Of a DNA stretch of 64,000 nucleotides, positions 41,627 to 51,379 are shown piece after piece (the first letter of the stretch is position 1; each line of letters starts with the position of its first letter). This stretch comes from Planctomycetota bacterium (lineage in GTDB: Bacteria > Planctomycetota > UBA8108 > JACQVS01): contig JACQVS010000110.1 in assembly GCA_016209605.1 (NCBI GenBank), positions 1 through 64,000 on the forward strand, in the 5' to 3' direction. Below the pieces are notes generated by a model, which saw only the letters and a list, made by a program, of their open reading frames with translations, did not search any database and had not been told where the DNA came from. The translations under genes were made by a program, and so were the position numbers.

Positions 41627-44600
41627 TTAGCCACCGGGCGGCTCCACCGCCGCTTCAACCACCGGAGCCTCATCGATATCGGCCGTCGACAGGGAGGCGT
41701 GGGGGTTCTCCGGGTCGTACTTCTCGAGCTCCACCGCCACCCGCTTCGACACCCCCTTCTCCTGCATGGTCACGCCGTAAAGTCGGTCGGTGGTCGCCAT
41801 GGTGATCTTGTTGTGAGTGATGAGGATGAACTGCGAGGTCTCCTTGAAGCTCTCGAGGAGGACCACGAATCGACTCACGTTGGTTTCATCGAGAGCGGCA
41901 TCCACCTCGTCGAGAAGGCAGAAGGGGCTAGGGCGGGACTTGAAGATGGCGAAGAGCAAGGCGATGGTGGTCATGGTCTTCTCGCCGCCGGACATGAGCG
42001 AGAGGGAGGTGAGCTTCTTGCCGGGCGGCCGGGCGACGATTTCGATGCCGGCTTCGAGGATGTCGGCAGAGTCCTCGAGCATCAGCTCCGCCTTGCCGCC
42101 GCCGAAACATTTTTCGAAAAGCTCGCCAAAGTTCTTCTGCACCTGCTCGAAGGTGGCGGTGAAAAGCTCACGGCTGGTCTTGTTGATTTCGGCGATGATC
42201 TGCCGCAGGTCCCTTTCCGCCCTCTGGAGGTCATCGCGCTGCGACACCTGGAAGGTCAACCGTTTTTCGATCTCCTCCAGCTCATCGAGGGCATCGAGAT
42301 TGACGTTGCCGAGGCGGCGGATCTTCTCCTGCAGGCCCTGGATCTCCTCCGCGGCCGCCTGGCGGTCCCAGCTCGGTTCAGCCTTCAAGAGCTGCGCCCA
42401 GTCGTGGCCGGGGCTCGCTGGCGCCGGCGCCGGCGCCGGCCCGATCTCGCCACTGGCGGCTTGAGGAGCGCCGGTTTGAGGACCGCTGGCCTGAAGAGCC
42501 AGGGCAGGACCGGGAGGATTTTCCACGAGCGCGAGCAGGTCGAGGCCGTATTCGTCGCGGATCTTTTCCAGAGTCGCGTTCCGCTTGAGGACCCCCTCCT
42601 GCTCTTTGAGGTTGGCCTTTTCGCGCCCGGTGATCTTTTCTCCGATCAAGGTGCGGACGCGGTCGATTTCCTGCCGGAAAGCGTCTTCGATCTCGGCGAA
42701 TCTCCTGTCCTCCTCTTCGGCGCGCCCGGTTTCCCGCTCCTCGGCTGCCTGCTCGACGTCGAGCGACGCCAGCGATTCCTGCGCCTGGTAGAGGTCCCCG
42801 GAAGTTTCCTGGATGCGCCCCTGAATCCCCCCAATTTCTTCGGCCAGGGCGCGATGGCGGCTCTCCCATTCGCTCAACGACCGCTCCAGCTGCTGGATGG
42901 CCCGGCGCAGCCCCTCCTCCCGCTTTTCGACCGCCGCCACCTGCACTTTGGTCTCGTTGGCGGCTTCGCTCAAGCGCTGGGCCTCGTCGCTTTTTTGCGC
43001 GCTCCTCTCTTCGCTCTTCCGCAGCTCCTCCTCGATCGCCTTCTTCTCCGCCTCCAGCCCGAGGATCTTCGCCTCCACCCGGCCTTTTTCGGCCGCTCTC
43101 GCGGCCAGATCCAGGGCGACCTCGTCCAGCTCGGAAGCGGTGATGCGCGCTGTCCGATCGAACCGCTCCTTGTCCTTGTCCAGCTGCTGGATCTGGCTTT
43201 CCAGGGCAGCCAGCTGGAGCATCTTCAGTTCCCTCTGCCGGCCGAGGTCCTGCAAGCAAGCGGTTTTGTCGAGGCGCGCCCGCTCCAGCTCCTGGACCGC
43301 CGTCTGGAAGGAGCGAGCCTCCTCTTCCAGCCGGGACAGCTCCCTCTCAAGATCGCGCATCTCGCTCCGCCGCGAGATCAAGCCCGTGGTCTTTTCGCCG
43401 GAAACGGCCAGGGCCCCCCACGGCTCCACCACCTCCCCCGCCAGGGTGACCAGGCGGTAGAAGCGCGGCCCGTTGCGGGAAAGGGCGAGAGCGGTGTCGA
43501 GGTCCTTCACCAGGACCACTCGGGCGAGCAGGCAGTCGAGGAGCGCTTGACAGCCCGCGCCGGCGGACACCTTCTCCCGCAGCAGGCCGATCACTCCTTC
43601 TTCCGGGAGGAAGGCCTCCAGCTCGGGGATGGCCACGCGGTCGAGGGGCAGGACCTCCAGCGCGCCGATCCTGGTCTCGCGGGCGTGCTGCAGGAGCTGC
43701 AAGGCCCCCTCCTGCGACTGCACCACCAGGGACTGCGCGTGGGCGCCAAGAGCCCCTTCCACGGCCAGGGCATACTCGCTCTCCACCTGGATCAAGCGCG
43801 CCAGGAGGTCGCGCACCCCGAATTGCTCCCTGCGATCGCGCAGGATCCGGGCCACCCCTTGCGCCACCCCCTCGTAGTTCTCCTCGAACTTGTGGAGCAC
43901 CTCGAGGCGCGATCGATCCCCTTGGATCCGGCCGTTCAGCCGCTCGAGGCGATCCCCGGCCGTGGCGATCTCCTGCTCGAGCCGCGCCACCTCATCCTGG
44001 GCCTCGAGGCGCAGCCCTTCCAGGCCCTCCGCCCCCAGCTTGACGGCCTCGAGGTCTTTTTGAACCGCCGCAGCCTTTGCCAGGTTCTCGCACAGCTCGG
44101 CCTGCGCCTGCTGGATCTGGCTGTCCAGCCGCGCCTTGCGGCCGTTCAAGCCGGTGATTTCGGAGTCGATCTGCACCAGGTCGTTGCCCAGGCGCGACCG
44201 CTCCTCCAAGCGGGAGACCAGCCGGCCCTTCAAGCCTTCCACCTCGTCGCGCCGCTCCTCACACTCCCGGCGGCTATCTTCCAGCTGGCTGCTCACGGCG
44301 CTCAGGATCCTGCGCCTCTCCTCGAGTTCCAGGGCCACGCGCTGGACCTCCTGGCCTTCACGCTCCAGCTCGGCCCGGGCATTGGCGACCGCTGGAACCG
44401 CCTCGCGCTGGGCCTCTTCCTTGCGGAACAGCTCGACCTGAAGCTCCTCCAGGCGGCGGCGGTTGAGCACCAGGCGCTCTTCGGTGCGCTCCCGTTTCAT
44501 CCGCGTCTCGGCCAGCCGGTCCCGGAGATCCTGAAGACTGGCGCCGCGGGCGTGGCGCTCCTGGACCGAGCTTTCCAGCCCTTGGCGCAGTCGCCTTGAC

Positions 44601-45382
44601 AGGTCCTCCAGGCGGGCGATCTGGAAGTCGAGATAGCAGCGGTGGAAGGAAATCTCCTGGCGCTCGAGCACCGAGGTCGAGAAATCTTGCCAGGCCAGTC
44701 GGATCCGCAGCTCGCGCAGCCGGTCGGCATGCTCCCGGTATTTTTTTGCCTTGCCGGCCTGCGCCTTGACCCGGTGGAGCTGCTTCTCCAGCTCGGCAAT
44801 GAGATCGCCAGCCCGCGCCAGGTTCTCCTCGACGCGCTGGAGCGCACGCAGCGTCTCGCTCTTACGCACCCGGTACTTGGAGATGCCGGCCGCCTCCTCG
44901 AAAATGATGCGCCGGTCCAGGGTGTTGGCCTGAAGGAGGACATCGATCTTCCCCTGCTCCAGGATCGAGTAAGAGGTCGTGCCGATGCCGGTGTCCATCA
45001 CCAGCTCCTTGATGTCCTTCAAGCGGCAGCGCTGGCGGTTGATGAGGTACTCGCTCTCGCCGGAGCGGAAGAGCCTCCGGGTGAGGGCAACTTCGCTGAA
45101 TTCGATGTTGAAGAAGCGGTCGGTGTTGTCAAAAACGACGGTGACCTCGGCAAATCCGGAAGGCTTGCGCGACTGGGTGCCGTTGAAGATCACGTCCTTC
45201 ATTTCGAGGCCGCGCAGGCTCTTGGCTGACTGGTCGCCGAAGATCCATTTGAATGCGTCGACGACGTTGGACTTGCCGCAGCCGTTGGGGCCGACAATGC
45301 CGGTCACTCCCGGACCGAACTGGAACTCCGCCTTATCGGGGAAAGACTTGAAGCCGTTGAGCTCGAGCTTTTTCAAGTACAT
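41627..45382 (-). CDS. smc: Chromosome segregation SMC ATPase
   Basis: Structural-maintenance-of-chromosomes protein, 1251 residues, acting with ScpA/ScpB in chromosome compaction and segregation. The N-terminal head shows Walker A VGPNGCGKSNVVDAFKWIFG. Long coiled coils (about 170-500 and 670-990) flank a hinge (about 505-650, FGVRDLLARLIQVESEYALAVEGALG). The C-terminal head has the ABC signature LMSGGEKTMTTIALLFAIF and Walker B PFCLLDEVDAALD. Length and order are normal. A Pro/Ala/Gln-rich insert (about 970-1000) precedes the C-terminal head. It lies downstream of the NrdD-like gene (82-bp gap) on the same strand. Confidence 0.96.
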   Translation of the reverse strand: MYLKKLELNGFKSFPDKAEFQFGPGVTGIVGPNGCGKSNVVDAFKWIFGDQSAKSLRGLEMKDVIFNGTQSRKPSGFAEVTVVFDNTDRFFNIEFSEVALTRRLFRSGESEYLINRQRCRLKDIKELVMDTGIGTTSYSILEQGKIDVLLQANTLDRRIIFEEAAGISKYRVRKSETLRALQRVEENLARAGDLIAELEKQLHRVKAQAGKAKKYREHADRLRELRIRLAWQDFSTSVLERQEISFHRCYLDFQIARLEDLSRRLRQGLESSVQERHARGASLQDLRDRLAETRMKRERTEERLVLNRRRLEELQVELFRKEEAQREAVPAVANARAELEREGQEVQRVALELEERRRILSAVSSQLEDSRRECEERRDEVEGLKGRLVSRLEERSRLGNDLVQIDSEITGLNGRKARLDSQIQQAQAELCENLAKAAAVQKDLEAVKLGAEGLEGLRLEAQDEVARLEQEIATAGDRLERLNGRIQGDRSRLEVLHKFEENYEGVAQGVARILRDRREQFGVRDLLARLIQVESEYALAVEGALGAHAQSLVVQSQEGALQLLQHARETRIGALEVLPLDRVAIPELEAFLPEEGVIGLLREKVSAGAGCQALLDCLLARVVLVKDLDTALALSRNGPRFYRLVTLAGEVVEPWGALAVSGEKTTGLISRRSEMRDLERELSRLEEEARSFQTAVQELERARLDKTACLQDLGRQRELKMLQLAALESQIQQLDKDKERFDRTARITASELDEVALDLAARAAEKGRVEAKILGLEAEKKAIEEELRKSEERSAQKSDEAQRLSEAANETKVQVAAVEKREEGLRRAIQQLERSLSEWESRHRALAEEIGGIQGRIQETSGDLYQAQESLASLDVEQAAEERETGRAEEEDRRFAEIEDAFRQEIDRVRTLIGEKITGREKANLKEQEGVLKRNATLEKIRDEYGLDLLALVENPPGPALALQASGPQTGAPQAASGEIGPAPAPAPASPGHDWAQLLKAEPSWDRQAAAEEIQGLQEKIRRLGNVNLDALDELEEIEKRLTFQVSQRDDLQRAERDLRQIIAEINKTSRELFTATFEQVQKNFGELFEKCFGGGKAELMLEDSADILEAGIEIVARPPGKKLTSLSLMSGGEKTMTTIALLFAIFKSRPSPFCLLDEVDAALDETNVSRFVVLLESFKETSQFILITHNKITMATTDRLYGVTMQEKGVSKRVAVELEKYDPENPHASLSTADIDEAPVVEAAVEPPGG

Positions 45383-45464
45383 GACTGGACATCCATTTTC
45401 TCTTCACGGTTCCGGTCAGGACCTCCGGCCCATCTTCCCGCCAGAGGAGCGGCCGGAGGTCCCT

Positions 45465-47858
45465 TCACATTCTCTTTCTCAACCCGCCCAGTTCCGCCGC
45501 CTGGGCTGCCGGCGGCCTCCTCTCCCCACTTCCTGGGAACGTCCTTTCCTGGAACGTCCTTTCCTGAAACGCCCCTCCTTTGAACGAGGGGGCCGCCTCC
45601 TCGATCAGGCAAAGGAGCAGATCGCCGCCGGCCTGGCGCAACTCCGGAGAGTCCTCCAGGAAGCCGCGGGGCAAAACCCTGGAAAGGAATCCCGCCAGGT
45701 GCTCGAGCCGGCGGAGTGGATCCACCGGCGCCCCCAGGTACAAGCGCACGCCGGGGCTGTAGGCGGCCCCTTCCTGCGGCGGCCGGCCGCGATCGATCTC
45801 CTCCAGCTGCGGAAATTTCTTCCGGTCCGAAGCCTCCAGCCGCCGCGTCGCCGCCGAAACGGGGGTTTCCTCAAGCGCCAGTTCGAGGCCCAGGCCGCGC
45901 TCCTCGCGGCGGATCTTGCGATGCAGCCACTCGACAATCTCGAAAGCCTTGGCAACGGCCCGGGAGTCTTGATGCATTTCGCAGCCGGTGAGGAACTTGG
46001 CGCACTCGTTGAGACCGCAGATCCCGATGCGGCCCTGGATTTCGCTCACCGAAAAGAGCGGCGTCCGGACCGCTCCCCCCGGCGCAGCCCAGGACCGCGG
46101 CCGGCCGAGCAGGTCCCAGAGGGGATTCTCTTGATTGGCGGCCAGACGGACCAGGAACTGGCGGCGCTCGAGGAGCCCCTTGATCGCCAGGTCCACGACT
46201 TCTTCCAGGTCTGCTTCGATATCCCCGGCCCGCCGCTTGCTCGAGCGATAGGCCACCTGGGGAAGGTTGAGGGTGACCTTGGAGGCCAGCGCCTTGAGGC
46301 TGGGGCGCCCCCCCCCGATCGGGAAGGATCCGGCCTGAAAAGGCCCGGCCGCCGGGGAGGCCGCCCCGGTCACGGCTCGGGGCGGGCTCGATGAGGCCTC
46401 CTGGAACGGCTTGAGCTTCGGCAGAAACTCCACCAGGGCGCCGCGGCAGTAAAGCCCGGCCAGGACCTCCAGGCTCTGGCGCAGGCGCGGATCGACCAGG
46501 TCCTCCGGCGCCACCAGCACGTAAAACCGCGACAGCTGATCCCGGCTGGATTCCCCCCTCAGCTCCAGCAGGGCGTGGATCTCCTCAATCCAGGCGGGCT
46601 GGGTCTCGCTCAATTCCAGCTCCAGGGCCAGCCGGCAGCCCGGCAGGCCCTTTTGCACCTCCGCGAGGCGCCGGAGGAAGGCGTGGATCCGCTGGTTTTG
46701 TCCTGGCTCGCTGGGGCCGGGGCCGAAAGCATGAAGCGAGCTCAACCGGATCTCGCCATGGACGAAGTGGCCGACATGAAACAGCTGCCAGAAGAAGTCG
46801 CTGGGAAACTCCGCGTCCGTCCCGGCTCTCTCATCGCGGGGCCGCCGCCCCGCCGGCAGGAGGCCCTCCGCTTCCTCGCCAGCAGTGAAGCGCTGGGGCA
46901 TGCCGCCGGCGCTGGGGATGCTCCTGGCCCTTCCTTCCCACCTCCCGGGCCCCCTCTCTCCTCCAGCCGCCGCGAGCGACCGCAAGTCCCAGTCCACCGC
47001 CGCGAAGCGGATGGGATCCTCCAGCTGGTGGAGGTGGAGGCGGCCCAGCTGATGCGCGTCCGCCACCGCCGGCGAGTAGACCTCCTGCAAGGCGTACTGG
47101 CGGAGAATGTGATTGGCGATGAAGTTGTGCACTTCCAGTGGAGTCTTGGGGAAAGAGTACCCTTCCTTGGAGTCCCAGCCGAAGATGATCTGCTCGAGGT
47201 TGTACTTGGGCAGGCCGAGAGGCAGCTGGCGCTTCAGCTTGGCGCCTAGCCCGCGTTCGAAGAGCTCGTTGTCCACCAGCTCCCGGATCAACGCGGTCGA
47301 CAGCCTCTGAATTCCCGCATTGAAAACCTTCTTCTCCACCGCCGAAGCGATGCTCTCCGCCATGGCGGGATCCATATCCGCCTCGCGGATCAAGGCGGCG
47401 GTGATCTTCGACTTCGACCAGCGCGACACCCCTTCGCGTTGCTCCTCGACCCAGGGCCCCTTGGCGGCAAGGCCGGACTCGGCGGCCTCGGCCCCACCGG
47501 CGGGGCGGCCGCGCGGGCCTTCGTCCCCCTCCCCTTCCGGAGCCACCTTGCAGACTTGCAAGGTCTCGCGCAGCACGGCGCGCTTGTTGCGGTAGAGGAT
47601 ATAGGATTTGGCCACCTCTACATGGCCGGTTTCCATGAGCACCGTCTCGACCAGGTCCTGGATGTCTTCGATGCCGGGGATGGAGCTGGTGAACTTGTCC
47701 TCCAGAAAGTGGCAGACGGCCGCGCTCAGCTCTTCGGCCAGGGTTCGGTCTCCTTTGCCGACCGAGCGGATGGCCTTGTAAATCGCCTCGGTGATCTTCG
47801 CCGCATCAAAGGGGACGACCCGGCCGTCGCGCTTTCGAACTTCACGAATCATGGCCAT
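45465..47858 (-). CDS. ATP-cone, NrdD-like protein without visible glycyl-radical site
   Basis: A 797-residue protein. The N-terminal ATP-cone reads REVRKRDGRVVPFDAAKITEA. A second ATP-cone-like segment occurs at about 140-215 (RWSKSKITAALIREA). The later region resembles class III ribonucleotide reductases (ASKVTLNLPQVAYRSSKRRAG, and GRIGICGLNECAKFLTGCEMH). However, the C-terminal RVxGYL-type glycyl-radical motif and the CxxC pairs are missing; the last 60 residues are low-complexity. It overlaps the nrdR stop by 17 bases (11 if the second ATG at 47852 is used), tying it to nucleotide metabolism. It could be an inactive paralogue with an allosteric role, or a divergent radical enzyme. Confidence 0.7.
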   Translation of the reverse strand: MAMIREVRKRDGRVVPFDAAKITEAIYKAIRSVGKGDRTLAEELSAAVCHFLEDKFTSSIPGIEDIQDLVETVLMETGHVEVAKSYILYRNKRAVLRETLQVCKVAPEGEGDEGPRGRPAGGAEAAESGLAAKGPWVEEQREGVSRWSKSKITAALIREADMDPAMAESIASAVEKKVFNAGIQRLSTALIRELVDNELFERGLGAKLKRQLPLGLPKYNLEQIIFGWDSKEGYSFPKTPLEVHNFIANHILRQYALQEVYSPAVADAHQLGRLHLHQLEDPIRFAAVDWDLRSLAAAGGERGPGRWEGRARSIPSAGGMPQRFTAGEEAEGLLPAGRRPRDERAGTDAEFPSDFFWQLFHVGHFVHGEIRLSSLHAFGPGPSEPGQNQRIHAFLRRLAEVQKGLPGCRLALELELSETQPAWIEEIHALLELRGESSRDQLSRFYVLVAPEDLVDPRLRQSLEVLAGLYCRGALVEFLPKLKPFQEASSSPPRAVTGAASPAAGPFQAGSFPIGGGRPSLKALASKVTLNLPQVAYRSSKRRAGDIEADLEEVVDLAIKGLLERRQFLVRLAANQENPLWDLLGRPRSWAAPGGAVRTPLFSVSEIQGRIGICGLNECAKFLTGCEMHQDSRAVAKAFEIVEWLHRKIRREERGLGLELALEETPVSAATRRLEASDRKKFPQLEEIDRGRPPQEGAAYSPGVRLYLGAPVDPLRRLEHLAGFLSRVLPRGFLEDSPELRQAGGDLLLCLIEEAAPSFKGGAFQERTFQERTFPGSGERRPPAAQAAELGGLRKRM
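45536..45580. repeat. 15-bp tandem repeat near the end of the NrdD-like gene
   Basis: GGAACGTCCTTTCCT occurs twice in perfect tandem (45536-45550, 45551-45565), followed by a diverged third unit. In the gene it encodes FQERT repeats. Confidence 0.75.
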
Positions 47859-48363
47859 CGCGGCTCTCTCTGCTGTCTCTGCAGTCTCTGCTTTCTCTGC
47901 CTTCTTTGGCGTCTTTGTTGAGGAGGGGCTTCAAGGCGTCAACGAACTCGTGGATGTCGGCAAACTCGCGGTAGACCGAGGTGAAGCGCACGTACGCCAC
48001 CTGGTCCAGCTCCTTGAGCGCCTGGCTGACGCGCTCGCCGATCTTGGAGGTGTGGATTTCCTTCTCCAGGCCATCGAAAAGTTCGACCTCGATTCGATCC
48101 ACCACCCGATTGAGCTGCTCGAGGGTGATTTGCCGCTTCTCGCACGCCGTCATCATGCCGCGGAGGACCTTCTCGCGGGAGTAGCACTCCCGCGAGCCGT
48201 TCTTCTTCACCACCATGCGCGGCGCGATTTCCGGGCGTTCGTAAGTGGTGAACCGCTGCCCGCAAGCGAGGCAAACCCGCCGCCGGCGGATGGCCATTTC
48301 TGCCCCGACGGTCCGGGAATCCAAAACCCGGCCTCTGCTGGCCCTACAAAATGGACACTGCAT
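47842..48363 (-). CDS. nrdR: Transcriptional repressor NrdR with aberrant C-terminal tail
   Basis: Zinc-finger/ATP-cone repressor of ribonucleotide reductase genes. The N-terminal zinc ribbon is MQCPFCRASRGRVLDSRTV with CLACGQRFTTYER. The ATP-cone follows (MVVKKNGSRECYSREKVLRG to VYREFADIHEFVDAL). The normal family length is about 150 residues; this one is 173, with an extra tail of KEGRESRDCRDSRESRDGHDS. That tail is encoded by a CAGAGA-rich dispersed repeat rather than by ordinary gene sequence. It overlaps the NrdD-like gene and is presumably co-transcribed with it. Confidence 0.93.
   Translation of the reverse strand: MQCPFCRASRGRVLDSRTVGAEMAIRRRRVCLACGQRFTTYERPEIAPRMVVKKNGSRECYSREKVLRGMMTACEKRQITLEQLNRVVDRIEVELFDGLEKEIHTSKIGERVSQALKELDQVAYVRFTSVYREFADIHEFVDALKPLLNKDAKEGRESRDCRDSRESRDGHDS
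47862..47920 (-). repeat. CAGAGA-type dispersed repeat inside the nrdR 3' end
   Basis: On the minus strand an irregular string of AAAGxAGGCAGAGAAAGCAG-type units. It is similar to the CACGAAGACGCAAAGG-type sequence at 54391-54444. The repeat has extended the nrdR reading frame. Confidence 0.55.
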
Positions 48364-48640
48364 GTCGATACCAAATAATCGGCGACCGCCGCCGAATGAA
48401 AAGAAACGCGCTCAAGTCCCGCAATCTCTTGGAGAGGTTTTCCCTTCTCTCTCACTTCCAGTTCCGGTAATTCCTGGGGGTGGCCTCAGGCGCCGGCATC
48501 GCCCTCCATGGCCAACCTGCAATCCTAGAATGACGTAAATCCTAACACGGATAGGGGAAGGGGGTCAAGGATGGTGTACAAAGTTTCACCAGAACCATTT
48601 CGCCTGGCCAGATTGAAACGGCATCCTTATAATTTCCCCC

Positions 48641-49990
48641 TCAGCGCAAGTACTCCTGGATGCCGCGGACCAGCCCCCGCGCCTCCTCCTCGGTGCGCGC
48701 TTCCGCGGTCAGGCGCAGGATCGGCTCGGTGTTCGAGCCGCGGACGTGCAGCCAGCGGTCGGGCCAGAGGACCTTCACCCCATCGGTCAAGTCGATCTTC
48801 TCCTGGCGGTAGAGATACCGTAGCAGGCGCAGCGCCGGGGCGACGTCCCGCGGCCGGCAGGAGATCTTTTCCCTCACCATGACGTAGGCGGGCAGGCGGC
48901 GGCGCAGCTCGCCAATGGCGCAGCCCTCTCGAGCCATGGACTCGAGGATGAAGGCCATGCCGACGAAGCTGTCCCGGCAGGGATTTACGGCCGGCGCGAT
49001 GACGCCGCCGGTCCCCTCGCCGCCGATCGGCGCGCCGCACTCGAGCATCTTCTCCACCACGTGGACCTCTCCCACCCGGGTGCGGTGGACCGGACAGCCG
49101 AACTCCGCCGCGATATCATCGATCATGCGGCTCGTCGAGGCATTGACCACCACCGGGCCGGGGCGGCGGCCGAGGACGTGGCGCACCGCCAGGGCGAGCG
49201 TGCATTCCTCCCCCAGCGGCTCCCCCCGCTCGCTCACCAGCGCCAGGCGGTCGGCATCGGCGTCGAGGGCCAAGCCGAGATCGGCTCCGGCCTCCCGTAC
49301 CCGGCGGCACAGCTCCGCAAGGCTCTCGGCGGTCGGCTCGGGGTGGCGCGGGAAGCCGGCTTCGGGGTCGCAGTGCAGCTCCGCGACCTCGCAGCCGAGG
49401 GCGCGGAGGAAGTCGGGAGCGACCAGGGAGGCGGCGCCGTTGCAGCAGTCGACCGCCGCCTTGAACCGCCGGGCTCGGATGGCATCCCCGTCGACGGCGC
49501 GAAGGACCGCCTCGCGGTGCTCGAGCAGGGCGGCCTGGTCGGCCCGCACCTCGGCGATCGCCTGGGCCTCGACGCGCGGGTAAGTCCCCTGGTGGTAGAG
49601 GTCCAGCAGCTCCTCGAACTGGTTGGGCCGGAGCACGACGCCGTCGGCGCCGAAAAACTTGAGGGCGTTCCACTCCATGGGATTGTGGCTGGCGGTGATG
49701 CAGATGCCGCCGGCGGCCTTACGCTCGCGGATGGCCAGCGGCAGGATGGGAACCGGCACGATTCCCAGGTCCACGGGGGAGCAGCCGACGCTCAAGAGCC
49801 CCGCCACGGCCGCGAGAGAGGCCATGCGGCGCGAGGGCCGCGTGTCGGTGCCGATGAGCACGGCGCCGCCGCCGCAGTAAGTTCCGAACGCCGCCGCGAA
49901 GGAGGTGATGAGCTGCGGCGTCAAGGACTCGCCGACGATCCCACGCACTCCGGAAATGCCGATTTTCAAGGACAGCGGTTGGCGGGCCAT
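48641..49990 (-). CDS. Phosphohexomutase (GlmM/phosphomannomutase family)
   Basis: Alpha-D-phosphohexomutase of 449 residues. The phosphoserine loop is ITASHNPMEWN (family TASHNP), the metal loop DADADRLAL, the sugar-binding loop GGEGTGGV, and the phosphate-binding loop RGSNTEPILR near the end. All active-site elements are present, so it should interconvert hexose (or hexosamine) 6- and 1-phosphates. It starts 6 bp after the paralogous mutase and 1.4 kb after the sugar-kinase gene, as third gene of an operon. Glucosamine or mannose specificity cannot be decided from motifs alone. Confidence 0.9.
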   Translation of the reverse strand: MARQPLSLKIGISGVRGIVGESLTPQLITSFAAAFGTYCGGGAVLIGTDTRPSRRMASLAAVAGLLSVGCSPVDLGIVPVPILPLAIRERKAAGGICITASHNPMEWNALKFFGADGVVLRPNQFEELLDLYHQGTYPRVEAQAIAEVRADQAALLEHREAVLRAVDGDAIRARRFKAAVDCCNGAASLVAPDFLRALGCEVAELHCDPEAGFPRHPEPTAESLAELCRRVREAGADLGLALDADADRLALVSERGEPLGEECTLALAVRHVLGRRPGPVVVNASTSRMIDDIAAEFGCPVHRTRVGEVHVVEKMLECGAPIGGEGTGGVIAPAVNPCRDSFVGMAFILESMAREGCAIGELRRRLPAYVMVREKISCRPRDVAPALRLLRYLYRQEKIDLTDGVKVLWPDRWLHVRGSNTEPILRLTAEARTEEEARGLVRGIQEYLR

Positions 49991-49996
49991 GGACTC

Positions 49997-51367
49997 TCAC
50001 GCCTCCCGTTGGCGATGGAGGGCTTGCCGGCCGCGCGCCATGGCATCCTCAAAAAGGGCCTCGGCGCGCGCCTCCGTCTCCGCTTCGATGATGATGCGGA
50101 GGAGCGGCTCGGTGTTGGAGGCGCGGACGTGCGCCCAGCCATCGTCCCACTCGACGCGCACGCCGTCGGTGAGGTCGGGCTCGCGGCCGGCGAAGGCGGC
50201 CCGGAACTCCTCGAGCACCCGGTAAACCTGGTCCGGCGAGCACGGCAGCTCCCCCTTGCGCATGTGGTACCGCGGCAGCTGCTGGACGATTTCGGCGGGG
50301 CTCGAGCCGGTGAGGGCCATCGACTCGAGCACCAGCCCGAGGGTGAGCATGGCGTCGAAGGTCATGGCGGCCGGGAGGGGGCCCACCCCCCCGTTCCCCT
50401 CGCCGGCGAGGACGGCCCCTTCCTCGAGGCCCCGGTCCATGACGTAGCCCTCCCCCACCATGGTGCGGACGACGGTCTGGCCGAAGCGCTCCGCCAGCGC
50501 CTCGATCATCCTGGAGGTGGATAGGTTGGTGACCACCGGACCGGGCCGGCGCGACAGGCGGCTGTGGGCCGCCAGCGGCAGGGTGTACTCCTCGGAGAGC
50601 GGCGGGCCATCGGCGGGGGCGAAGGCGATGCGGTCTCCATCGATGTTGATGGCGGCTCCAAGGTCGGCCTTGAGGTAGCCCATGAGCCCGGCCAGCTCGC
50701 GCATGTTGGCCGCCGACGGCGAGGGAGCGTGGGCGAACTGGCTGGAGGGCTTTTCGTTCACCGGGATGAGGGTGCAGCCCAGCTCTCCCAGGAGCCTCGA
50801 GAGGATGGGATAGCAGGAGCCGTTGCAGAAGTCGGCGGCCACCCGGAAGCCGCGCGCGCGGATGGCCTCGGCATCGAGCGCCGCCAGCACGTGCTCGAGG
50901 TAGCGGTCCACCACCTCCTGAGCCTCGACGATGCGGCTCGAGCGGTGGAGGGGGCGGGCGAGGAAGGCCGAGGCGTGGTAAATGTCGAGGAGCTCCTCGC
51001 TCTTCACCGCATTGAGCAACGCCCCGTCCGGACCGATGAACTTGAGAGCGTTCCAGCGGGCGTCGTTGTGGCTGCCGGTGATCGCCAGCCCGCCGGCGGC
51101 AGCCAGCTCGCGGACCGCGAAGGAGATCACCGGCGTCGGGCACACCCCCAGATCGATGACCTCGCAGCCCGCCGACAGCAGGCCGGAAATCACAGCGGCG
51201 CGGATCATGGGCGATGACCGCCGGGTGTCCCGGCCGATGGCGATGGCCCCGCCGTTCCCCCAGGTGCCGAAGGCGCAGGCGAAGTTGACGGCCAGCTCGG
51301 GTGTGAAAGCGTCGCCGACCACCCCCCGAACCCAGGAAGTGCCGATTTTCAGCTCTTTCATCGCCAT
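49997..51367 (-). CDS. Phosphohexomutase paralogue with altered active-site motifs
   Basis: A 456-residue relative of its downstream neighbour. The serine loop reads ITGSHNDARWN (Gly for Thr and Asp for Pro around the phosphoserine). The metal loop is NIDGDRIAF, so the first Asp ligand of DxDxDR is Asn. The sugar loop is AGEGNGGV, and RASNTEPLLR is retained. The serine itself is present, but changed metal binding suggests reduced or altered activity, or a subunit role. It begins 12 bp after the kinase gene. The pair may have arisen by tandem duplication. Confidence 0.85.
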   Translation of the reverse strand: MAMKELKIGTSWVRGVVGDAFTPELAVNFACAFGTWGNGGAIAIGRDTRRSSPMIRAAVISGLLSAGCEVIDLGVCPTPVISFAVRELAAAGGLAITGSHNDARWNALKFIGPDGALLNAVKSEELLDIYHASAFLARPLHRSSRIVEAQEVVDRYLEHVLAALDAEAIRARGFRVAADFCNGSCYPILSRLLGELGCTLIPVNEKPSSQFAHAPSPSAANMRELAGLMGYLKADLGAAINIDGDRIAFAPADGPPLSEEYTLPLAAHSRLSRRPGPVVTNLSTSRMIEALAERFGQTVVRTMVGEGYVMDRGLEEGAVLAGEGNGGVGPLPAAMTFDAMLTLGLVLESMALTGSSPAEIVQQLPRYHMRKGELPCSPDQVYRVLEEFRAAFAGREPDLTDGVRVEWDDGWAHVRASNTEPLLRIIIEAETEARAEALFEDAMARGRQALHRQREA

Positions 51368-51379
51368 GTCCTTGTCACC

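Noticed and set aside
41699-44599. 966-codon plus-strand frame opposite smc
   Set aside because: Shadow of the clearly recognisable SMC protein.
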